Below, piece by piece: positions 55,890 through 64,000 of a stretch of 64,000 nt of DNA (within the stretch, counting starts at the first letter, position 1; each line of letters opens with the position of its first letter). Under the pieces are notes generated by a model. That model saw only the letters and a program-made list of their open reading frames with translations. It searched no databases and was not told the DNA's origin. This DNA is from Dipteris shenzhenensis. Taxonomy: Eukaryota > Polypodiophyta > Polypodiopsida > Gleicheniales. The position numbers and the translations under genes are program-made. The DNA is taken from assembly GCA_047967505.1 (NCBI GenBank), contig CM106541.1; one strand, written 5' to 3'.

Positions 55890-58074
55890 TAGTAATTACC
55901 AAGCAATCACAAAGTGGGAGCGGGAATTACTTCACAATTTCAATAGCCTTTTAAGGATTCCTTACGTGAGGAGATGTGCTTCCCAACACTATTCTTTGGT
56001 GAGCAAAGGAGGTTCCGTGAACTATGCAATTGGAATTACTAGGAAATCACAAAGTGGGAGCGCTACACATTAAGGATAGAAGATTCACACATAACATAGA
56101 AAACCTCTTCTTCAAAATAGTGAAGATAGTAATTCTAGAGGTGTTATCGTCCGCTACATGTGACTACACAAAGCACATCTACAAGTAAGGCTTGACAATT
56201 GGCTGGTGCTCTTAAACACAACCGAGGAAGCATACATTAAGGAAATACAATGTACCATAAAAAAGAAATGATTATCATGAGGAGAGAACCAAAGGAAATT
56301 ATATATAAACAAATTCAACTCCAAGATTGTGACACTATGGGACACAAATACTGACATAGAATTCATTTTGAACCCTCATGGCACAGCAACATAATGCATG
56401 TTGTACATGATAGGAGGATGATCTAGCACCAAGAACAACCTTAGCATTGTTGAGCAATTACGAAAGATTGGGAATACGTTGAGAAACATGCAAGATCTGA
56501 GCTCACAATAAGATCCATACATTACATTGCCTCTACCATTGACAACTTGCTCGAGGCAATTCACATTCATAAATACTAATGTCCAAGATTATAGAACCCT
56601 CCTACTAAAATGAAGGCAACTTTTCAAAATCTACCTGACCATGACACAAACATATTATTTGAGGACATCATCCAAAAGTCTTGCAAATGACAACAAGCTT
56701 TGTGCAATATTTGCATTGCCAAATATGCAAGAAAATACTAAACGTGGATCAAAGGAAAGCAAGTAAAAGCAAAGAAATATCAAATAAATATAGATTTTTC
56801 ACTTCAACCAATATAAAGATCTAACTCATTTCTACCATGAGCATTGCCAACTGTATGTCCCCTTTCAGCAATTGAAAAATACAATCATAGGATCAAGCAA
56901 AACATGGTCGGACGCCTACGAGTATATGGTAGAGCTGACATACTATGTCTCTAGGAAACTAAGCAAACAACCCTTTTCTAGCTAACGTCAAGCAAATATC
57001 GCTACTAGTCCTATCATCACTATACAAGAAGACAAAAGCCTTGGTTGCACACACTATTACCATCACCGAAAATGATGTGGAGCTCACGAGTGCAACTTTT
57101 TATAATGAAATACATAACAAACTTCAAGTCATCAACCTATAGATTGTTGAAGGATCACATCCACAAATTTGTTCAAATCTTGGAGAATCAAAACATGCAT
57201 CAAGAGCTCTACCGAGCACCCTTAAAATCATCATTCACTCAAATAATCACCCATGTAACAATAATTTACAATCATCCCTAGACCACATGTGGACCAAGAT
57301 CATAGAACAAGCAAGGATTTGCAAGGGAATTAAAATGGGCATTTTAATTTATCGAATTAAAACATTTAAACATTTTTTGACCTCCCTAGGAGCGTTTTAA
57401 ACTGTCCCCTCCATGATTTTTAACTAGAATCAGCTACAACATGTTAGCGCATGCTAAAACCACATTATTGTGTGGTATCATTGATGTTATACTGCCCGGT
57501 GTTAATAGATACCGCACGGGTATTGTATACACCGCATGGGGTTGTGGTATATACTGCGTAGTAATAGAAACATACCACACAGTACATTTTCTTATATATG
57601 CTGTGCCGACCTCATACTATTCACATTCTCAAGAATCGAGCTTTGCTGGAGTCTCAAAAAAAAACAAAGAAGAACAAGGAAGAAAGGATTAAGAAAGCTT
57701 CCAAAATACTTTGTGAGTTTTCATATCCTTTTAAAAAATGTCCAATGTTGGTGGTGGGCTCGCTTAGGCCAGCTGATATCCACCCACACTTGGATGCAAA
57801 ATGGATAAATGTGTAGCTTAAACTTGATAGGTTATTGGTTGTTGATTTGAAAGTTTATTTTTGCAAGGATATTTTCATGTAAATATATTTAAAGTTTTTT
57901 TCACAAAAAGAAAAGGAGAAAAGTTTCTTTTTTGTAGACATTAGCTTTTAAAATGTAGTGCAATAACACATTTTTAATAGTTGACTAGCTATATTGTCTA
58001 TATGTAGATATCAAAAAACTAGTAAAAAATATATGACAATCATTGGAAATATCTATGTGCCAGTGGGGAGTCCA
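55890..58074. other. Non-coding stretch, no recognised gene
   Basis: Bases 55890-56060 repeat the segment seen left of the foldback element and carry AATCACAAAGTGGGAGCG twice. From 56060 to 57440 the DNA is AT-rich, with short open frames on both strands (56154-56366, 56376-56570, 57045-57281) and no family. Around 57465-57580, GTGTGGTAT and ATACCACAC words could pair. The frames at 57441-57816 overlap one another in three phases and are unlikely to be coding. Confidence 0.4.
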
Positions 58075-58079
58075 CTTAT

Positions 58080-58258
58080 TTTTGAGAGGAAGAGAAAGAG
58101 GAGAGAGACGGACACAAGAGTTGTGTTGAGAGAAAGAGAAAGAGGAGAGAGACCGAAACAAGAGTTGCTCCCAAGAAAGTAATTCTATTCATAGATCATA
58201 TGCATATATATAGTTGAAGACTAGGCTGAGTTAGGGCAAGCTATATATAGCTCTAACA
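58080..58258 (-). repeat. 3' LTR of the small retroelement
   Basis: This is the direct copy of 59484-59662. It contains a GAGAGGAAGAGAAAGAGGAG purine stretch and GCTATATATAGC, a palindromic TATA-like core. The outer end reads TTTTGAG where the other LTR reads TGTTGAG. Confidence 0.85.
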
Positions 58259-59483
58259 CCCCCACTCAAACTAGGCCCTCTAGCTATGAATGAAAAAACC
58301 CTTGGGGAGTACAAGGGAAAAACCCGGGCCACTATATATATCTATGTGAAAATATATATACAAAAGATGGCCATATGCCAATTTGAATGATATAGTGTAA
58401 TGTTGGATGATACAGTGCAAATTTCATGTGGATAGTACAAGGGCATAAGACAAGCACTTGTCCATAGTATAGTGCATAGTATAGGCATTATGTTTGGTGC
58501 ATGATACAGTGCAAACTATGTGTGAAAAATAGAAAAATCTTCTTGGAAATCTCTTGTTCCAAAGTAAATGATAAGATAATCGAAGAAAATCTAGCCTTCA
58601 AAACAATACAAAATATTTTGGAAGCTCCTTTGAATCAATCAGCTCATGCTAAAAGTAAAGCTTGATATAGAATATTTGGCAAGTCTTTTTAACCGAGATT
58701 TATGAAAACTTGAAGCTGTAGTTAAACTTGCTAGCAAAACATAATAATACATGTATTATCATTGTGAATAAAGCACCAAGCATATGAATGTAGTGGAATA
58801 CAAATAACATAACCTTTCAAGTAGAATATCAAGAACAAAGCATTGTACTAAACTACGATGATATCATGTTCTTAATCATGTATACCATTAAAGAAAGTTC
58901 ATTTATCTCTATACCAACAGCCAAAGAAAAGCTCCAACACATAAATGTATGTCATAGTGATTGCTGAAAAACAATCAAGTTTTGTGAGGCACCAGAGTAT
59001 AGATATTGATAGAGCTCTTTGGTTGAAGGACGTTCTATGAATGTTGAGTAGCAAAGCACTTACTCAAAGACTCAGCAAGCAATGAACCTTTTCCATCCTC
59101 ATGTCTTGGATCAATTCTTCTCTATTATGAGTGTTCATCTTCTTATCCAAACACTCTTCTACTAGTTTATTGATAGCAGGTGGCAAAAAGAAATAACCAT
59201 AACTTTCTTACCTGAAATCGGAATATAGTGATCCAACCAGTCAAAATAACTAGCGCATCCACTTTGAACAAGCTATTGTGGGTTGTTTTCATCAATTGTG
59301 ACCATAACGCTGATTTGCGATGCATCTTTGACAACTTTTACATATCAACTCAAAACCTAGCGAGATCAAGTAGTCAAAACGATCAAAAAGAACGTTCTAT
59401 GAATGATTGTGTTGCCAGATTAACACAAAACGTATCGCTTTCTCCTCACAATCACTCTAGAGCCTAGCCAGGATCTGATACCA

Positions 59484-59662
59484 TGTTGAGAGGAAGAGAA
59501 AGAAGAAAGAGATGGACACAAGAGTTGTGTCTAGAGGAAGAGAAAGAGGAGAGAGACCGAAACAAGAGTTGCTCCCAAGAAAGTGATTCTATTCATAGTT
59601 CATAGGCATATATATAGTTGAGGACTAGACTGAGTTAGGGCAAGCTATATATAGCTCTAACA
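59484..59662 (-). repeat. 5' LTR of the small retroelement
   Basis: It carries the same TATATATAGC core near its start on the minus strand. The primer-binding-site-like TGGTATCAGATCC follows at 59483-59471. Confidence 0.85.
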
Positions 59663-59933
59663 CTTATGCTAACTTGTAATCACTCGCATATAGGTATAAA
59701 ATACCTTTGAACCATATGCCAGTGGGTGATCTGCATATGTCGATCGGTAACCACTTGCACATGGAAAATGTTATATTATAGTTTATATCTACTTAGTAGC
59801 TATAAGAAAATACTTGGCTTTCATCGATTGTGGCTTGCATTTGGTAGCTAATAACAACTTGATGAAACTCTAGCTGGTTGTGTAGCTCGCAATTGCCAGC
59901 AGATGTTTTTTCTCTTTTAAATGTCCAGCAACC

Positions 59934-62830
59934 ATGGCGGATAGAGAAGTTAGGATAGGCCAATGTCAACCGCCAAACCAGTCTCAAGGGGAAGGCCAAA
60001 GTGTTTCAAAAATGAAAGATTTTGTTATAATGCTAGGGTGGAAAAAGTGGAAGTGTAACTTTTACAACCAAGTCTTTACAAGATTGGCCATGAGGATAAG
60101 AAATCATCTGATTGGTGATGAAAATAAATTGATAAGATAATGTGATGGACCAAATGTCGAATCAGTTGCTGGCACCCTGCAAGGCATTAATAATGCCTCA
60201 AGCTGAATCACTTGTGTACCATGTGAATATGTAAATGAGTGAACATTCAATGCATGCAACTATTGTAATGAAATTTGAGAATGATTTTTATCATGGATGT
60301 TCTCAATTGATCAATTGCTGGTTCCTTGCATATTTATTTGAGTCTTAGTGTTGTAGATTGCTTGTAGCATGAGCTAATGCATTTAGATTCTTCGAATAAA
60401 TGTGTTGAAGAATTAAGATTGAAAAGTAGAAGGCGAGAGAGAGAAACTCTCAAGCCGCTGTGTGCATGTAAGCAATGCTAGCTACTACACTAGTGTGTGT
60501 GAAATACCAACTTTTGTATATAGAGCATGATGTTATGAATGATCATAGTGCAAATAGATGCTTACTTGAGAAGGAGTGAGATGTGGGAAAAGGCGATATG
60601 CCATCCCATGCCTAGGTCCCTAGGTAGATTACCACATCTATAACCATCCAATTATGTCAAGAGGGGGCAAGACGATTGGATGGTTGCTACGTCTCAAGGT
60701 CTGAGGCACTTACTGAACATTAGCAGAATAAGACTGAGAGAAATGATTTCTCCATGCAACACATATTCGAGAAATAAAAGTTTAAGATGAAAGAAATGTT
60801 TTTATACATGACAATTTACAATTTCACACTATTGATCCATTGAAACATGCATACAGAGTTCATGAGCATGGCTCTAGAGAAACGAGGCCAAGACCCTGCA
60901 AAAGCCTGAGACTATGTTATGCTCATGACTGCCACAAACTGGAGATGTAACATTTGCCATGAAGAGTACACAAGTTCATGAACTTGTATGTGCAAACATT
61001 TCTTAGGTGACCCAGAAAGGCAACTTGGAAAAAATAAGGGTCCGGGAGTGGAAAGTGTAAGGGTGATTGCCATCTTGGGTGGTCAGACAATTGGCATTGT
61101 AGACACAATTGTGGATGAAATAGTTGCACGCCACAAATCTTAACTTATAATTGAAGAAAAAACCATGGGTCTTGAAACCCCAAGCGAGCAATCGGCAACT
61201 ATGGAAAGTTGTTCACAAAGTGCAATTGCTCATAGTAGTGGTGTTGGATCCCTTGCACAATTAGCAAGCTACTCAAATGTGCAGATGGAAAGAGGACAAT
61301 GCAGCAACGGGCCTCATTCAAATGCCCGTGCACGTCATGTGCTACAATAATCTCTTGAAGCTTCCTTCAAAGCACAACATATTGAGAAAGTGCAACAAGA
61401 TGTGTTTGGAGTTATATGTCACACGAGATATCTGTTGAGCATGGTGCAAAGCCTACATTGGAAAAATTCCATGGCCTCTATCGCTAAAGCTAGCCCGGGT
61501 TTTACAATGTCTAGTTACGATGCTGTTTGTAACAGCATGTTGGATGCTTACTACAGTAGGATGAAAGAGGAGATGCGACAAGTGGTTTATGATGGCATTG
61601 AGAAGACTGCTTGCACCAAGCAATCACCGATTAACATCATCATGGTTGTGATGTTCAAAGGGGAGGCTTTTTGACAGTCAATTGATACAAGCGGTGAGGC
61701 CAAGACAGGAGAATTCATTACAGAGCAGTTAAGTAGATGCATTGAAGGAATTGGTCTTGATAATTTTATTCAGTCAATCACTGATAATGCCAAGAATTGT
61801 TGAAAGGCTAGAGTCTGGATTTAGTCTTGGAGGATTGGTACAAAACACCTGAGACAAGCTTCTTCAAAGTTGCTATGGATGAGGCATGAAAGGTCATGTT
61901 GTACTTTCTTAACCATGAGTGACTACTAGTCATATTGAGGAATAAACAACCTGCGAGTCACCCGCTAGAGCTTCTAAAGCTAGGTGAAATGCGCTTTGGC
62001 ACAAACTATATAATGATGGAGTGGTTGTTAAAGCAGCAAGCCCTTGTAACGGAGACTTTATTTAGCACCGAAGTGGCAGAGTGGCTAGCCGAGGCACGCT
62101 TAAACAACTCTCGTAGTGAATTTGGAGACCTAAAGGCATTGGTTAATAACCCAGAATTTTGGAGGAGGGTATCCGAGGCAGTGGAAGTTATGAAGCCAAT
62201 TTGGTTTGCAATCCGTAGGTTGGATGTGAAAGGGTCAAGCATGGGAAGTGCTTATATGGCATGGTGGACTGCTGAGAGGGATGTTTTGAAGGAAGATGCG
62301 AGGCCCGGCAAAGGTGGATATAGCATTACAAGACAAACTACATCGCAAAAGATGGTGCAAAAATGATGGAATCAAGCTCACAACTCTCTGCACTATGCTA
62401 CCCATATATTAGACCCACAATGCTGGGAATATCACACCGAAACAGATGTTCAGATAATGCAGTTGTGGCATGATCTTCTTGGACATTTCTTTGAGGATAG
62501 GATAGAGTATGCCTCTGCTATTAGGGAACTGTCAACTTTTTGAAACAACGAAGGATTGTTTGCTTATCCAAGAGTCAAAGAACTAGCAAAAGACATGCCA
62601 GCATGGAGATGGTGGGAAGAGTGTGGGGCATCCACACTTCATTTGCAAGCCTTGGCCATGAAGGTGTTGTTGCAACCTTGTAGCAACTCCTCTAGCGAAC
62701 ACAACTAGAGTAACTAAAAGTTTGTGCATTCCATCACAAGAAACCACTTGACATCAGAAAGATAGGAAAAGCTAGTTTACCTCTATGCAAATGGTATAGT
62801 TTTGGATGATGTGAAAGGGGTACTCTCGAT
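59934..62830 (+). pseudogene. hAT-superfamily transposase relic (BED, DUF659, dimerisation domain)
   Basis: The N-terminal part (59934 to about 60210) is a BED zinc finger, KKWKCNFYNQVFTRLAMRIR then NHLIG; the second Cys has become Tyr. An intron-like gap follows. From about 61165 a Ser/Gln-rich linker leads to a DUF659-type domain (SYDAVCNSMLDAYYSRMKEE, then SIDTSGEAKTGEFITEQLSR and SITDNAKN). At 61935-62366 comes a helical segment (FWRRVSEAVEVMKPIW, GSAYMAWWTAERDVLK). From about 62600 is the hAT C-terminal dimerisation signature (WWEECGASTLHLQALAMKVL, LQPCSNSSSEHN), ending near 62830. TAA, TAG and TGA stops and frame changes occur throughout. The element's inverted ends are not identified. 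Confidence 0.88.
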
Positions 62831-62995
62831 GGTGATATGCCAAAGTGGGTACATATTGATCTTCTAGGTCCCTTGCGTGATGCCCTTGTACTAACTCACG
62901 CTGAGCCGAATTCTAGTGACTCAGAAGAGGAGATGTTGGTTATAATTGGAACATGTTGCAATTGCAATTTTTTTAACATGCAATCCTTTTCCCAG

Positions 62996-63917
62996 CTTGA
63001 AGTACGAAGACATCAATCCCATTCTTCTTCGGGACGATTTTCTGTTCGATTTTTTCAGCCGATCCATTGGACGAGGACATGACCATGCCTCTCTTGTGAT
63101 AAATACCTTCGAAGATCTGGAGCACGAAACACTAGAGTACCTTCAAAAGCACCATAACAAAGTTTATTCCGTCGGTCCCGTATTGCCCCCGTCTTATCTC
63201 ACTGGTTCGTTCCATACGGACGATGGTTCGGCGACCATCTGGCCAGAAGAACACGAGTGCCTCGTTTGGTTGGACCAGCAGCAGCCTGCTTCTGTTCTCT
63301 ATGTTTCCTTCGGCAGCTTTGTTGCTCTCTCTCCGCACCAAGTTGAAGAGATTGCTTGCGGCCTTGAAGCAAGCCGACAATCTGTCCTCTGGATAGCGCA
63401 TCGTTATGACATGCACGAAAAGTCGCCAAATGCGCTCTCGCAGGATTTTTTGGATCGTATGAGAGATCGCATCGCTGTTGTTGCATGGGCGCCGCAGCTG
63501 CGTGTACTTTGCCATCCCGCTGTGGGGGGGTTCCTAACACATTGTGGGTGGAATTCAACGATGGAGAGTATAGCGGCCGGAGTGCCGATGCTGGGATGGC
63601 CATCTCACGGGGATCAGTGGACGAACGAAAGATTCTTTGTGGATAAATGGAAGGTAGGGCTGCCCTTGGAAGTGGACGAGGAGACGGGTTGTGTGAGCAA
63701 GGAAGAGGTGGAGAACAAGGTGCGGGGATTAATGCAAGGAGAAAAGGGAACAGAGCTGAGAAAGAGTGCTCAAGATTGGAGCACGAGTGCAAAGAGAGCC
63801 TTGGAAGTTGGGGGCACTTCCTATCAAAATCTCCACCTCTTCGTGGATGAATTAGGTAGTATATTTCATGAATTGTTTAAGGCCTTTAGTTATGAAATTC
63901 TTAACCCATTTGGTTAA
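62996..63917 (+). pseudogene. UGT: UDP-glycosyltransferase, C-terminal exon without its N-terminal part
   Basis: Plant UGTs transfer sugar from a UDP-sugar to small acceptors in the cytosol. This frame has a linker (SLKYEDINPILL), VINTFEDLE, SVGPVLPPS, CLVWLDQQQPASVLYVSFGS and the PSPG donor box from WAPQLRVLCHPAVGGFLTHC through GWNSTMESIAAGVP to DQWTNERF (about 63486-63620). The expected Trp, His, Asn-Ser, Glu and Asp-Gln positions are kept. It then runs to TAA 63915-63917. The frame encodes about 310 residues against a usual 450-490. The N-terminal acceptor half and a start codon are missing in this window. CCTTTTCCCAG at 62985-62995 is a good splice acceptor, so this may be exon 2 with the hAT relic sitting in the intron. 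Otherwise the gene is truncated. The frame is undamaged. Confidence 0.85.
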
Positions 63918-64000
63918 AGATAAGGCATGTGACTAGTCTCATTGATTAGAGGAGCTATAACTTCTTTCCTACTCTAGGACTATCATATTGTATTCGACCC
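63918..64000. other. 3' flank of the UGT exon
   Basis: Eighty-three bases to the window edge. I see no polyadenylation signal or further feature. Confidence 0.5.

Larger units (their letters stand above)
58080..59662 (-). mobile_element. Small non-autonomous LTR retroelement (1583 bp, TSD CTTAT)
   Basis: Two 179-bp direct repeats (58080-58258 and 59484-59662) differ at 12 positions by my alignment. They are flanked by CTTAT (58075-58079 and 59663-59667). Read on the minus strand, the LTR runs TGTTAG to CAACA, and the 3' copy has lost the terminal G/C. The 5' LTR (59662-59484) is followed at once by TGGTATCAGATCC, close to the primer binding site for initiator Met-tRNA. A purine tract (GAGTGGGGG) abuts the 3' LTR at 58259. 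The 1225-bp interior has no gag or pol that I can recognise. The element is too long for a classical TRIM but of the same kind. Confidence 0.85.

Noticed and set aside
57441-57816. Three overlapping plus-strand frames as a coding exon
   Set aside because: They overlap in three phases over the same bases, without family features. The DNA there has paired ACCACAC and GTGTGGT words and poly-A.

Overview
This is nuclear DNA from a land plant with a large, repeat-rich genome. A fern or gymnosperm fits, but I cannot fix the lineage. The evidence is GT-AG introns, a UDP-glycosyltransferase with the plant PSPG box, a vacuolar-iron-transporter relic, and CACTA, hAT and Ty1/copia remnants. I see no bacterial or organellar organisation, no tRNA or rRNA, and no CRISPR array. 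Most coding sequence belongs to transposons, and almost all of it is broken by point mutations.

Bases 1-22960. A degenerate ~182-bp satellite (1-520, 18963-20535, 21056-21662) is interrupted by a very large terminal-inverted-repeat element at 521-18958. The element has 29-bp inverted ends with 2 mismatches. It is flanked by CTTG on both sides, and removing it restores a continuous satellite monomer. I do not recognise its superfamily and consider it the best candidate for an undescribed system. It carries two convergent decayed genes. One is a transposase-like gene (2552-5492, +) with three acidic motifs. The other is a coiled-coil/proline-rich/RING-H2 gene (7571-9510, -). A 189-bp tandem array lies between them. 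Arrays of the 16-bp palindrome TACCTCGATCGAGGTA and its variants lie near both ends. A 7350-bp CACTA element (10000-17349, TSD TAC) later inserted into it. A Ty1/copia pol fragment follows at 21663-22960.

Bases 22960-33950. AT-rich non-coding DNA is followed by an unrecognised gene with about eleven small exons (27144-30541), a MITE-like foldback (30882-31300), and a vacuolar iron transporter (VIT/CCC1) pseudogene (32053-33086).

Bases 33952-53829. Three more copies of the same CACTA family lie in one orientation. Copy 2 is 33952-41325 (TSD TTA). Copy 3 is 41549-53829 (TSD GTA), is internally deleted, and is split by copy 4 at 42770-50759 (TSD AGA). Each full copy has two divergent genes, a tnp2-type transposase (B) and a second CACTA protein (A). 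The tripled or quadrupled motif (TCTATAGACGCG and its CpG-decayed variants) occurs at both ends and again in the region shared by the two genes. The termini read CACAA rather than CACTA.

Bases 53830-64000. A Helitron-like fragment, a 959-bp foldback element with 30-bp inverted ends, a 1583-bp non-autonomous LTR element (179-bp LTRs, TSD CTTAT, minus strand), and a decayed hAT transposase (59934-62830). The hAT relic directly abuts the C-terminal two-thirds of a UDP-glycosyltransferase (62996-63917), the best-preserved host coding sequence in the window.

Most premature stops are TAG where CAG is expected, or TGA where CGA or TGG is expected. This is the signature of C-to-T decay at methylated cytosines.
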